DNA of 64,000 bases from Rhodococcus wratislaviensis (GTDB lineage: Bacteria; Actinomycetota; Actinomycetes; Mycobacteriales; Mycobacteriaceae). Below are positions 8,219 through 16,792 of this stretch, piece by piece. Numbering within the stretch: position 1 is the first letter of the stretch; each line of letters starts with the position of its first letter. The notes under the pieces are model-generated. The model was given only the letters and a program-made list of their open reading frames with translations. It was not told the DNA's origin and searched no databases. A program made the translations under genes and the position numbers. The DNA is taken from the NCBI RefSeq assembly GCF_900455735.1, contig NZ_UAUI01000022.1, forward strand, positions 1 through 64,000, in the 5' to 3' direction.

Positions 8219-9434
8219 GCACTGCGGTACCCCTCTGGAGCAGTCGTTCTGCGATCTCGGGATGTCGCCACTCGCCAACTCGTATCTCGCTGCCGATCAA
8301 CTGGATCGACGAGAAGTGTTCTACCCGTTGCATGCGTACGTGTGCTCGAAGTGCCTTCTCGTCCAGCTCGCCGAGTTCGAATCGGCGGAGTTCATCTTCA
8401 CCGACTACCTCTACTTCTCGTCGTATTCGCAGAGCTGGCTCGATCATGCCCATGCGTATGTCCGGGACACGACGGCGCGGTTCCACCTCGACAGTTCGAA
8501 GCAGGTAGTCGAGATCGCCAGCAACGACGGGTATCTGCTCCAGTACTTCGTGGAGTCCGGCATCCCGTCGCTCGGCATCGAGCCGGCCGAGAACGTGGCG
8601 GAGGTGGCCATACGGCGCGGGATCGACACCCGGGTAGGATTTTTCGGAACATCGATGGCGAGCAAACTCGTCGGGGAGGACATCCGCGCAGACCTCCTGA
8701 TCGGCAACAACGTCCTGGCGCACGTTCCCGACCTGAACGACTTCGTCGCCGGAATGGCAACCGTGCTCGCGGCGGACGGCGTGATCACCATGGAGTTCCC
8801 TCACCTGCTCCAGCTGATCGAGCACAACCAGTTCGACACGATCTACCACGAGCACTTCTCCTACTTCTCGCTGCTGACCGTCACGCGCGTGTTCGCGGCC
8901 CACGGCCTGCGGCTGTTCGACGTCGAACAACTCCCCACCCACGGTGGGTCCCTGCGGATCTACGCCTGTCACGCCGAGTATCCCCGTCACATCACGTCCC
9001 GGCGACTGCGGGAGCTGGGCGAGCTCGAACAAGCCGCGGGTCTCCACCTTCCGGAGGGTTACACCGCCTTCCCGGAGCGGGTGAAGCGCACCAAACGCGC
9101 GTTGCTCGAATTCCTCATCGGTGCACGCAACCGCGGGCTGTCGACGGCCGCCTACGGCGCGCCGGCCAAGGGCAACACCCTGCTCAACTACTGCGGGATC
9201 CGAGACGACCTACTCGACTACACCGTCGACCGGAGCCCCCACAAGCAGGGCAGATTCCTGCCGGGAACCCACCTTCCCATCCACGCGCCCGACCACATCC
9301 GCGACACCCGCCCCGACTACCTTCTGATCCTCCCGTGGAACCTGCGGGACGAGGTGATTCGGGAGATGTCGTACATCCGCGACTGGGGTGGCAGATTCGT
9401 CGTCCCCGTCCCCGAACTGGCCGTACTCGACTGA
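8202..9434 (+). CDS. Nucleotide-sugar C-methyltransferase (TylC3/EvaC-type, zinc-binding)
   Basis: A 410-residue SAM-dependent methyltransferase of the family that adds a branching methyl group to keto-deoxysugar nucleotides. The N-terminal zinc module has Cys5, Cys8, Cys48 and Cys51 (CRHC and CSKC), with a further Cys17. The SAM-binding loop VVEIASNDGYLL spans about 102-113. A conserved His/Tyr-rich IYHEHFSYFS segment follows, then a C-terminal Rossmann-like domain (AYGAPAKGNTLLNY). Start ATG at 8202 lies within the rfbF 3' end. Together with RfbF, the SDR and the aminotransferase it suggests a C-methyl-branched, possibly amino-substituted, CDP-sugar. It ends the operon. Confidence 0.9.
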   Translation: MSTPCRHCGTPLEQSFCDLGMSPLANSYLAADQLDRREVFYPLHAYVCSKCLLVQLAEFESAEFIFTDYLYFSSYSQSWLDHAHAYVRDTTARFHLDSSKQVVEIASNDGYLLQYFVESGIPSLGIEPAENVAEVAIRRGIDTRVGFFGTSMASKLVGEDIRADLLIGNNVLAHVPDLNDFVAGMATVLAADGVITMEFPHLLQLIEHNQFDTIYHEHFSYFSLLTVTRVFAAHGLRLFDVEQLPTHGGSLRIYACHAEYPRHITSRRLRELGELEQAAGLHLPEGYTAFPERVKRTKRALLEFLIGARNRGLSTAAYGAPAKGNTLLNYCGIRDDLLDYTVDRSPHKQGRFLPGTHLPIHAPDHIRDTRPDYLLILPWNLRDEVIREMSYIRDWGGRFVVPVPELAVLD

Positions 9435-9532
9435 GCCCAGATCCCCCACTGCAGGAAACGAATTCGTCACCCCGGACCGGACAGCGCGCCAACCGCGTGT
9501 ATCGTGCTGATTCCGGCTTCGAGGGGAATGGA

Positions 9533-11134
9533 ATGGCGGCAGGTGCACGGGTCGGCTCGCAGTTCGGGCACTACCATCTCCGGGCTCTGCTCGGCCGAGG
9601 TGGAATGGGTGAGGTGTACGAGGCGTACGACACCACCAAGGATCGCACCGTCGCACTCAAGATCCTCGACGTCGACCTCGCGAAAGACCCCACCTACCAG
9701 CAGCGGTTCCGTCGTGAATCGCACGCCGCGGCCCGGTTGCAGGAGCCGCACGTCATTCCGATTCACGACTGGGGCGAGATCGACGGTGTGCTCTACATCG
9801 ACATGCGCCTGGTCGTGGGTCAGGATCTCCGTTCGCTGCTCCGGGCACGCGGCCCGATGGGCCCCGCACACGCAGTCGCGATCGTCGACCAGATCGCGGC
9901 GGCGCTCGACGCCGCGCACACCGACGGGCTCATCCACCGCGACGTGAAGCCGGAGAACATCCTCGTCACGGCCGGTGAATTCGCGTACCTCGTCGACTTC
10001 GGTATCGCGCACTCGAGCTCCGACCTCCGCCTCACCACCCTCGGCAGCGCCGTCGGTTCGTACGCGTACATGGCGCCCGAGCGGTTCGACAATGCTCCGG
10101 TCGATGCGCGCGCGGACGTCTACTCGCTGGCGTGCGTCCTCTACGAGTGCCTCACCGGGTCCATCCCGTTCCCGTCCACCAGCATCAGCAGCGCGATCCG
10201 CGCCCACCTCACGACGCCGGTACCCCGCCCCAGCTCGATTCGACCCGACGTGCCCCCCACGTTCGACGAGGTGATCGCCCGAGGCCTGGCCAAGGACCCC
10301 CGTGACCGGTACTCGACGGCCGGCGACTTCGCGGCCGCTGCCCGGTCCGCGTTGACCGCCCGTGAGCGGAAGACCGAAACCGACCTCGCGACCCGCCCGG
10401 AACCTTCGCCGGGCATGCGATCCGAACCGACGCGCGTCGACGACCGCGGCCGTCCCCCCGTCTACCCGCCGACCGCGTTCTACAGCGGGCCGCCCGCGCA
10501 GCCCCCGGCGGCTCTGCACTACCCCGCGACCCCCTACGTGGCCCCGCCGCCGGCACGACGATCGGTGGTCGTGCCCGTGGCGGTCACCCTGCTGATGATC
10601 GCGCTGCTGACACTCGGCGGTGTGGTCGGATGGCTCGTGCTGGATCGGAACAACCCGGACGCGCCCACTGTCGCCGCGGCCACGAGCAGTCAGGTGCGCA
10701 TCCCGGCCACGGAGGACGTACCCGTCGCGTCCGCGGCCCCGGCGACGATCCCGCCTGCGGTGACGACACCCAGAACGACCACCGCTCCCGCGCCGCCGAT
10801 CGTCGGCGAGGTGTCGGGCGCCGACGGGCAGGGCTTCCTGGCCCCGTCCGATGCACGGTGCAACTACACCAACCCGGCCGTGTTCATCGGCCGCACCACG
10901 AAGTCCCTGGTCGTGGTCTGCGAGACGGGAGTGGGGCGCTACTACTACCAGGGGGTGCGCATCAGCGACGGCGCCGCCATCTCCGTCGACGACCCGATGT
11001 CGAGCGGTTCCGGCTTCGTCGCCACCGGCGACGGTGGCACCGAGTACCGGCTCACCCCGTCCGCCCTGACCATCGTCAGCGGCGACGGACGGATCCTCGC
11101 GACCGAACCGACGGTCGAGTCGGCACACCGCTGA
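9533..11134 (+). CDS. Transmembrane Ser/Thr protein kinase (Pkn family)
   Basis: This is a eukaryotic-type Hanks kinase with an extracytoplasmic sensor tail, 533 aa. The glycine loop GRGGMGEVY is at 21-29, catalytic Lys43 is in VALKIL, HRDVKPEN has Asp137, DFG is at 155-157, and GSYAYMAPERF marks the activation/P+1 loop. A Pro-rich juxtamembrane linker (290-340) leads to one membrane helix at about 343-369 and a C-terminal domain of about 165 residues with a Thr/Pro-rich stalk. That outer domain has paired Cys residues and no PASTA repeats. ATG at 9533 follows GAGGGG by 6 nt. It is separated from the sugar operon by 98 bp, so it is probably independently transcribed. Its ligand is unknown. 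Confidence 0.93.
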   Translation: MAAGARVGSQFGHYHLRALLGRGGMGEVYEAYDTTKDRTVALKILDVDLAKDPTYQQRFRRESHAAARLQEPHVIPIHDWGEIDGVLYIDMRLVVGQDLRSLLRARGPMGPAHAVAIVDQIAAALDAAHTDGLIHRDVKPENILVTAGEFAYLVDFGIAHSSSDLRLTTLGSAVGSYAYMAPERFDNAPVDARADVYSLACVLYECLTGSIPFPSTSISSAIRAHLTTPVPRPSSIRPDVPPTFDEVIARGLAKDPRDRYSTAGDFAAAARSALTARERKTETDLATRPEPSPGMRSEPTRVDDRGRPPVYPPTAFYSGPPAQPPAALHYPATPYVAPPPARRSVVVPVAVTLLMIALLTLGGVVGWLVLDRNNPDAPTVAAATSSQVRIPATEDVPVASAAPATIPPAVTTPRTTTAPAPPIVGEVSGADGQGFLAPSDARCNYTNPAVFIGRTTKSLVVVCETGVGRYYYQGVRISDGAAISVDDPMSSGSGFVATGDGGTEYRLTPSALTIVSGDGRILATEPTVESAHR

Positions 11135-11192
11135 ACCGCCGTCTACGTCGACAACGGGACGGGCGGTCGGAATCGGTGAGAGTATTAGGGCT

Positions 11193-11627
11193 GTGAGCGC
11201 ACAGGCAGAGTATGAGGAGAGACGTCGCCCGACCCCGGAAACTCCCTTGGGCTACCTCGAGCAGCTACCCGCCCTCGTCCTGCTCGAACGCCTTCCGGTT
11301 CCCGTCCTGGCGGTCGAGAACGACGGCACCGTCGTCCACGCGAACAGTGCTTTCGAGGAGATGCTGGGTCATCCCGTCGCGTCACTGCGCGGACGCCCGG
11401 TGTCCGAACTCCTCGACCTGGACGACGCGCCGACGGGTGCCGACGCGGTCGAGCACCTCCGCGAGTCCGCCACCACACCCATCGACCTCGCACATCAGGA
11501 CGGATCCCGAGTGCGCGCACTCGTCAGCCGGCCCATCCTGCGTCGGCAGGACGATCCGGTGACCCTCGTCTGCTTCCACGACGTCACCGAACAACTCTGG
11601 AACGGCGGCCGGGCGCCGGGCTTCTGA
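11193..11627 (+). CDS. PAS-domain protein
   Basis: A 144-residue protein consisting essentially of one PAS sensory domain. The family pattern is visible in PVLAVENDGTVVHANSAFEE (residues about 36-55), then MLGHPVASLRGRPVSELL, and the closing strand VTLVCFHDVTEQ. There is no attached kinase, cyclase or DNA-binding domain, so it would have to act through a partner protein. The start is GTG at 11193. It lies 58 bp downstream of the Ser/Thr kinase gene on the same strand, so the two may be co-transcribed. A functional link to that kinase is inference only. Confidence 0.75.
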   Translation: MSAQAEYEERRRPTPETPLGYLEQLPALVLLERLPVPVLAVENDGTVVHANSAFEEMLGHPVASLRGRPVSELLDLDDAPTGADAVEHLRESATTPIDLAHQDGSRVRALVSRPILRRQDDPVTLVCFHDVTEQLWNGGRAPGF

Positions 11628-11741
11628 CCCCGCCCCACAGACGCACGGACATTGGCCGGATTCTCACGCAATTGCCGGGGATTCCAGCGAAACCGTCGGC
11701 AAACAGCGCGGGAGGGATCGAACGCGGGTTAGGTTGACTGC

Positions 11742-12713
11742 ATGGCGACCGGCAAGAGCAAGGCTCCCGCTGTCGAACTGGAGGTCGGCGACCGGACCGT
11801 GCGGATCTCGCACCCGGAACGCGTCTACTTCCCCGCCACCGGTGCCACGAAACTCGACCTCGCGAACTACTACCTGAGCGTCGGCGACGGGATCGTTCGC
11901 GCACTGCGCGAACGCCCCTGCATGATGCACCGCTTTCCGGACGGCCTGAGCGGCGAGAAGGTGCACCAGAAGCGGTTGCCGCACGGTGCGCCGGACTGGG
12001 TCCAGACGGTGCGGGTGACGTTTCCGCGGTACAACCGTCACGCCGACGAACTGTGCGTGACGCACCCGGCGGACGTGATCTGGGCGGTGCAGATGTCCAC
12101 GGTCGAGTTCCATCCGTGGAACTCGCGCCGCGCAGACGTCGAACGTCCCGACGAGTGGCGGATCGATCTCGACCCGATGCCCGAATGCGGATTCGACACG
12201 GTGCGGCGCGTGGCCGGTGTGGTGCACGAGGTGCTCGACGAATTGGGTGCGACGGGCTGGCCGAAGACGTCCGGCGGTAGCGGCATGCACGTCTACGTCC
12301 GGATCCGGCCCGACTGGGGATTCGGCGACGTCCGGCGGGCCGCGCTGGCCTTCGCCCGAGAAGTGGAGCGCCGGGCACCGCAGGACGTCACCACCACCTG
12401 GTGGCGGAAGGACCGGGATCCTCGCAAGCTGTTCGTCGACTACAACCAGAACGCCCGCGATCACACCATCGCCAGCGCGTACTCGGTGCGGGGTGTGCCC
12501 GACGCGACGGTGTCGACACCGGTGACGTGGGACGAGATCGACGACGTGGACCCGCACGAGTTCACCATCGCCACCGTCCCCGACCGCTTCGCGAAACTCG
12601 GTGACCTGCATGCCGGAATCGACGACGCCGTGTTCTCGCTCGAACCGCTGCTCGAGTGGGCCGACCGCGACGAGGCCGAAGGCGAGTCGGATCCCGGTGG
12701 CGCGGAAGACTAG
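11742..12713 (+). CDS. Stand-alone LigD-type primase-polymerase (AEP superfamily)
   Basis: This 323-aa protein matches the polymerase domain of bacterial DNA ligase D without the ligase or phosphoesterase domains. The metal-binding pair Asp142/Asp144 is in RIDLDPM, SGGSGMHVYV (177-186) is the nucleotide-binding loop, and the third Asp, near 233, is in LFVDYNQN. In mycobacteria such solo Pol domains (PolD1/PolD2, Prim-PolC) add ribo- or deoxynucleotides in end joining or excision repair, so a role in gap filling or nonhomologous end joining is likely here. No Ku or ligase gene is adjacent. The C-terminus is acidic and probably disordered. ATG at 11742 gives the full domain. Confidence 0.9.
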   Translation: MATGKSKAPAVELEVGDRTVRISHPERVYFPATGATKLDLANYYLSVGDGIVRALRERPCMMHRFPDGLSGEKVHQKRLPHGAPDWVQTVRVTFPRYNRHADELCVTHPADVIWAVQMSTVEFHPWNSRRADVERPDEWRIDLDPMPECGFDTVRRVAGVVHEVLDELGATGWPKTSGGSGMHVYVRIRPDWGFGDVRRAALAFAREVERRAPQDVTTTWWRKDRDPRKLFVDYNQNARDHTIASAYSVRGVPDATVSTPVTWDEIDDVDPHEFTIATVPDRFAKLGDLHAGIDDAVFSLEPLLEWADRDEAEGESDPGGAED

Positions 12714-12788
12714 TCGAGGCGTCCCCGTGACGCGACACTCGCCCCGACCGTGCGGCCGAGGCGCGTGTCTGGCATGCCGGACTCTTCC

Positions 12789-13007
12789 CTACCGTGGCGG
12801 CGGGGGCGGTGGCGGCGGAGGCGGTGGGGGGTTGGGGTTGCAGAGTTGACAGCCGTCGACCGGTGGTTTGGGAACCGGTGCGTGACAATCGTTCTGACAT
12901 GGTCTGGCGCCGGCGAATTCGGCCGTTCCTACCAGGGAAATCGAGAGGGCTGCGAGGATCGCCCCGATGGCCGCCACGATTTTGGCGGGAGTTCTGGTAG
13001 TCGACAT
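12789..13007 (-). CDS. Small secreted Cys-containing protein with polyproline tail
   Basis: This is a 72-aa predicted exported protein. ATG at 13007 was chosen because GGAGGA precedes it by 6 nt; the longer frame is unsupported. Residues 1-34 form a signal peptide with AGA-type cleavage near residue 34. The mature part has four Cys (CQNDC and CQLC) that could form two disulfides, and the protein ends in an uninterrupted run of 12 Pro followed by Arg. I know no family for it. It lies 104 bp downstream of the coxE-like gene on the same strand and convergent with the LigD-like gene. It may be independently transcribed. A cell-wall-anchored or wall-spanning role for the proline tail is speculation. 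Confidence 0.6.
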   Translation of the reverse strand: MSTTRTPAKIVAAIGAILAALSISLVGTAEFAGARPCQNDCHAPVPKPPVDGCQLCNPNPPPPPPPPPPPPR

Positions 13008-13111
13008 GTGGGTTCCTCCTGTGAGCTGACGAGCGGTGTGCACCGTCCCAAGAGCTTCGGGGAAGGACGTGACGACGGCCAGGCACCCTGGGGGTGAAAT
13101 CGCGCCACCCG

Positions 13112-14329
13112 CTACCGCATCCGGCTGATCGTGTCCAGCACGTCGCGGAGCGCGGACACGGAGTGCGCGGGGAGGAAGGCATCGCAGAACGGCAGCGCAG
13201 CTGCCATCGATCCGGCCAGCGGCCGGAAGTCGGGGTCACCGGCCCGGGGGTTGAGCCACACCAGTCGGTGAGCCCGGCGACGAACCCGGGTGAGGGCATG
13301 CGCCAAGCTCTTCGGGTCGTCGCTGTCCCAGCCGTCGGACGCGATGACCACGACTGCGCCGCGCAGCGCGTTGCCGTGCGGGGACGCGAGCAGTTCGCTC
13401 ACGCTGCCGGCGATGTGGGTGCCGCCGAATCTGTCGACGACCTTGTCGTTCGCCTTGCGGACCGCGGTCTCGGCGCTGCGGTGGGCGAGCACCGGCGTGA
13501 GTCTCGTCAGCGACGTGGAGAACGCGAACACCTCCGGCCTGCCCGCGGTCTGTCGTTGCACCGCCGCCCGCATCAGATGGAGATAGATCGCGGCGTACGG
13601 CTGCATCGACCGGCTCACGTCGCACAGCATCACGATGCGTCGCGGACGGTGCCGCGGGCGGCTTTTCGCGAGGACCACCGGCTCCCAGCCCGTGGCCCTC
13701 GACCGGTTCATGGTGGCCCGCAGGTCGATACGCCGGCCGCGGCGATGCACTTCGCGTCGCCGGGTGCGGCGGGACGGCCACGCGGCGGTGGCCTTCTCCA
13801 GCCAGGATCCGAGGAGCCGGAGGTCGCCGGCGTCGAATCGGGCGAAGGGTTCGTCGGCGCGAGCCACGAGCCTGCTCGGCAGGGTGTCCGGCACGGCGGT
13901 GAGCGTGTCGTGGATGTCGTCCTCGCCGCTGTCGTCGCCGCCGGTCATCATCGGTCGTGTCACCCACGGCACGCCGTCGACGTCCTGCGCGTCACCGGGC
14001 CGGTCGCGACCGTCGCGGACACCGGCGAGGGCCGCCTCCCGTCCCGCCGCGGCGCGCCGTGCGTGCGGGTCCACGGACAGCACGGCGTCGTCGAAGACCG
14101 CCGAGAACACCGCGTCGAACGGCGCGAGGTCGTCGACGCGGTTGACCAGCGTCAGACGCGCCGACCAGTACAACCGCGACCGCGAGCTCGGCGGCGACAG
14201 ATGAAGCGCCTGCACGAACACCGCGGGGCCACTCGCCGATACGACGACACCACGGGAACGCAACCGGGCGACCAGTGCCACCGCGAACGCCGCGAGATCG
14301 ACACCCCGCAGGACGCCCGACGTGCTCAT
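13112..14329 (-). CDS. coxE: CoxE-like VWA-domain protein of the CO dehydrogenase locus
   Basis: This is a 405-aa protein with a C-terminal von Willebrand factor A domain. The MIDAS motif DVSRSM begins near residue 237, with the second metal segment FGGTHIAG and the ASDGWDSDDP strand after it. The N-terminal half resembles the CoxE/YehP family. CoxE acts with the AAA+ ATPase CoxD in maturing the Mo-Cu active site of aerobic CO dehydrogenase (established for Oligotropha). The ATG at 14329 overlaps the CoxG stop (ATGA). It is the last gene of the cox run. Starting upstream in the same frame would run into CoxG and is rejected. Confidence 0.88.
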   Translation of the reverse strand: MSTSGVLRGVDLAAFAVALVARLRSRGVVVSASGPAVFVQALHLSPPSSRSRLYWSARLTLVNRVDDLAPFDAVFSAVFDDAVLSVDPHARRAAAGREAALAGVRDGRDRPGDAQDVDGVPWVTRPMMTGGDDSGEDDIHDTLTAVPDTLPSRLVARADEPFARFDAGDLRLLGSWLEKATAAWPSRRTRRREVHRRGRRIDLRATMNRSRATGWEPVVLAKSRPRHRPRRIVMLCDVSRSMQPYAAIYLHLMRAAVQRQTAGRPEVFAFSTSLTRLTPVLAHRSAETAVRKANDKVVDRFGGTHIAGSVSELLASPHGNALRGAVVVIASDGWDSDDPKSLAHALTRVRRRAHRLVWLNPRAGDPDFRPLAGSMAAALPFCDAFLPAHSVSALRDVLDTISRMR

Positions 14330-14976
14330 CGCCTGCGGCGGCCCACCACGAGCACGACCACGATTCCGGCGAGGATGGCAGCGAGGATCGGGGCGTACCG
14401 TTTCCATGCACCCGCACCGGACAGCGCCAGCAGGTCCAGCGGCGCCGGTTCGGCGGTAGGCCGGGCCACGGACAGCGTCGTGGTGCCGGTGGAGTCGGCC
14501 GCCTCGGGCTCGGCCGCGGCCTGGTCGGCGGGCCCCCCGGCGAGCTTCGCTTCCAGTGACTCCGCGAACTGCCCCATGAGTTTCTCCGACACCTGCTCGA
14601 TCATCCCACTGCCGAACTGCGCGAGTTTGCCGACGATCTTCATGTCGGTGTCCACGGTGACGCGGGTGCGGTCGCCCACCTCGTGCAACTGGGCGGTGAT
14701 CGTCGCGGACGCGTTGCCGGAACCGCGCGAGTCCCTCCCGCGGGCATCGATCACGGCCCGATGCTCCTTCGCGTCACGCACGACGAAGGCGGCCTTGCCT
14801 TTGAACTCACTCGTCACCGGGCCCACCTTGACCTTCACCTTCCCCAGGTAGTCGTCACCCTCCCGCCCGGTCATCTGCGCTCCGGGTAACAGGGGGGCCA
14901 CCTCTTCGAGGTCGCTGAGCACCTCCCACGCCTGCTCGATCGGGGCGCTGACGGTGAACTCGTTGGCGATCTTCAT
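14326..14976 (-). CDS. coxG: CoxG-like SRPBCC protein with C-terminal membrane anchor
   Basis: A 216-aa protein of the CO dehydrogenase subunit G (CoxG, SRPBCC) family. Residues 1-145 form the START-like fold, beginning MKIANEFTVSAPIEQAWEV. A linker rich in Ala, Glu and Thr leads to a hydrophobic helix at about 192-210 followed by RRRR, so the protein is tail-anchored with its domain in the cytosol. In carboxidotrophs CoxG recruits CO dehydrogenase to the membrane and is reported to handle quinone, which fits this topology. It sits between coxD (12 bp gap) and coxE (4-bp overlap) and is co-transcribed with them. Confidence 0.88.
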   Translation of the reverse strand: MKIANEFTVSAPIEQAWEVLSDLEEVAPLLPGAQMTGREGDDYLGKVKVKVGPVTSEFKGKAAFVVRDAKEHRAVIDARGRDSRGSGNASATITAQLHEVGDRTRVTVDTDMKIVGKLAQFGSGMIEQVSEKLMGQFAESLEAKLAGGPADQAAAEPEAADSTGTTTLSVARPTAEPAPLDLLALSGAGAWKRYAPILAAILAGIVVVLVVGRRRR

Positions 14977-14988
14977 GGCAGTAACCTC

Positions 14989-15876
14989 TCATCCGGTGGC
15001 CAGGCCGTGCGCGTAGTCGGCGAATGCGTCCTGAACTATTGTGCGGTCGTCGGGGGTCTTCGCGAGGGCACTCAGGCTCTGGATCGCGTCGTCGCGAACC
15101 AGATCGGCCACCCCCAGCGCCGCGAGGGCGGACACCCAGTCGATCGTCTCGGCGATTCCGGGCGGCTTGTCGAGGTCGAGTTCGCGGGCCCGGCCGACGA
15201 AGCGGGTGGCGTGCTCGATGAGGGGCGCCGCCGCCGCGGGCACCGTGCGGCGCACGATAGCGGCCGCCCGCGCCGGCTCCGGATAATCGATCCAGTGGTA
15301 GAGGCACCGCCTGCGCAGCGCGTCGTGGAGATCGCGACTCCGGTTGGACGTCAGCACCACGACGGGGTGATGTTCGGCCGTGAACGTTCCCAGTTCGGGA
15401 ACGGTGACCGACGCCTCCCCCAGGAATTCGAGGAGGAGTGCCTCGAACTCGTCGTCGGCTCGGTCTATTTCGTCGATCAGCAGGACGGGCGGGGTCGGTC
15501 CCCGATATCGCACGCAGTGAAGGATGGGGCGTTCCAGCAGGAATTCCTCGGTGAACAGGTCGTCCTCGGTCAGGCCGTCGCCCCGCGATTCGGCCAGCCG
15601 GATGGTGAGCAACTGACGCTGATAGTTCCAGTCGTAGAGGGCCTCGTTCGCGGTGAGGCCCTCGTAGCACTGCAACCGGATCAGCGGGGCGCCGAGGACG
15701 GTCGCGAGAGCCTTCGCCGCGGTGGTCTTGCCGACCCCGGGTTCGCCTTCGAGCAGGAGCGGGCGACGCAGGGCCGCCGCGAGATACAGGGCCGACGCGG
15801 TTCCGAAGTCCAGAAGGTAGTCCTCCGCATCGAAGCGCCGGACCACGTCCGCCACATCCTCGAACGCCGCCGTCAT
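14989..15876 (-). CDS. coxD: CoxD-like MoxR-family AAA+ ATPase
   Basis: This 295-aa AAA+ ATPase is of the MoxR/CoxD type. Walker A GEPGVGKT is at residues 44-51, Walker B LLIDEIDRAD lies near 130, a sensor-1 segment VVLTSNRSRDL follows, and an arginine-finger region DALRRRCLYHW comes after that. CoxD unfolds or remodels apo-CO dehydrogenase so that sulfur and copper can be inserted into the active site. ATG at 15876 overlaps the upstream stop (ATGA). A longer frame extending over the upstream gene is an artefact. Neighbours are the XdhC-YHS gene upstream and coxG downstream. The pairing of a MoxR ATPase with a VWA protein two genes away is typical of this family. Confidence 0.92.
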   Translation of the reverse strand: MTAAFEDVADVVRRFDAEDYLLDFGTASALYLAAALRRPLLLEGEPGVGKTTAAKALATVLGAPLIRLQCYEGLTANEALYDWNYQRQLLTIRLAESRGDGLTEDDLFTEEFLLERPILHCVRYRGPTPPVLLIDEIDRADDEFEALLLEFLGEASVTVPELGTFTAEHHPVVVLTSNRSRDLHDALRRRCLYHWIDYPEPARAAAIVRRTVPAAAAPLIEHATRFVGRARELDLDKPPGIAETIDWVSALAALGVADLVRDDAIQSLSALAKTPDDRTIVQDAFADYAHGLATG

Positions 15877-16763
15877 ACCGCCGTCTCCTGCGCGAACGAT
15901 GCCCGGCAACCCGGCCCGCAGAACCAGAAGTCGTCGCCGTCCCGCCGTAGGTGGGCGGTATCCGGCCCCACCACGACGCGCATCCCGCACACGGGATCGA
16001 TCACCTCCGCCACCGCCGCCCGCGGCGACGAATCGTCCTCGGGCGCGCGAAGTCCCGCGGTCCGCAATTCCTGCACCAATTCGGCCGCGATCGACACCGC
16101 GATCTCCGCCGACGTCCGCGCCCCGATGTTCAGGCCGACGGGGGTGTGCACCCGTGCCCGTTCGGACTCGGTCAGACCCAGGGTGTCGAGGATGGCCCCG
16201 CCACGTGTACGGCTGGCGACGAGCCCGACGTACCCGACCCCCGCGTCGAGCGCCGCACGGATGACCTCGGCTTCGGGCCCGCCGTGCCCGGCGAGCACCA
16301 CCGCCGTCGTGCCGGAGAACTGTTCGATCCCGGCGTCGTCGTGCTCGACGGTGAAGCCCAGCAGTCCCGCTATGCCCGCCAACGCCTGCGCGATCGGAGT
16401 GGTGCCGAAGATCCGCACCAACGGCGGTGGCAGTTGCGGTTCCAGGAAAATCTCCATGGCGCCGCCGGACAGACACGGATTCACCACGACCGACGCGCCC
16501 GGAGTCTCGGGGAACTGCACGGCCCCGTCGGGAAGGACCCGCAACAGCACGCTCTCGTTGGTCGCCAGCGCGCCCAGGGCGGCCGTGCGCACCGAATTCT
16601 GCGCGCACTGACCGCCGACGAACCCCTCGATCGTCCCGTCCTGCAGGAGGATCGCCTCGTCACCGGTATGACTGGACGTGGGCGGCTGCGCCCGCACGAC
16701 GGTCGCATGGACGAACGGCCTGCGGTCGCGTGTCAGTTGCGCCGCACGCTCTTTCAGATCCAT
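15873..16763 (-). CDS. XdhC/CoxI-type maturation factor fused to a YHS metal-binding domain
   Basis: This is a 296-aa protein with three parts. The N-terminal XdhC/CoxI module contains GFVGGQCAQNSV. The central Rossmann-type XdhC domain includes VGLNIGARTSAEIAVSIAAE. The C-terminal YHS domain runs from DPVCGM to CGPGCRASF, with Cys residues placed to bind metal. XdhC-like proteins bind and deliver molybdenum cofactor to xanthine- and CO-dehydrogenases. The added YHS domain could handle copper or another soft metal, which is notable because form I CO dehydrogenase needs copper (inference). ATG at 16763 follows GAGGAGG. It lies 29 bp after coxL and overlaps coxD by 4 bp. Confidence 0.85.
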   Translation of the reverse strand: MDLKERAAQLTRDRRPFVHATVVRAQPPTSSHTGDEAILLQDGTIEGFVGGQCAQNSVRTAALGALATNESVLLRVLPDGAVQFPETPGASVVVNPCLSGGAMEIFLEPQLPPPLVRIFGTTPIAQALAGIAGLLGFTVEHDDAGIEQFSGTTAVVLAGHGGPEAEVIRAALDAGVGYVGLVASRTRGGAILDTLGLTESERARVHTPVGLNIGARTSAEIAVSIAAELVQELRTAGLRAPEDDSSPRAAVAEVIDPVCGMRVVVGPDTAHLRRDGDDFWFCGPGCRASFAQETAV

Positions 16764-16792
16764 CAAGCCTCCTCGCAGCCGACGGGCGACAT

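Noticed and set aside
12790-12835. GC-rich simple repeat as a possible regulatory or CRISPR-like repeat
   Set aside because: It is the codon run for the polyproline tail of the small secreted protein.
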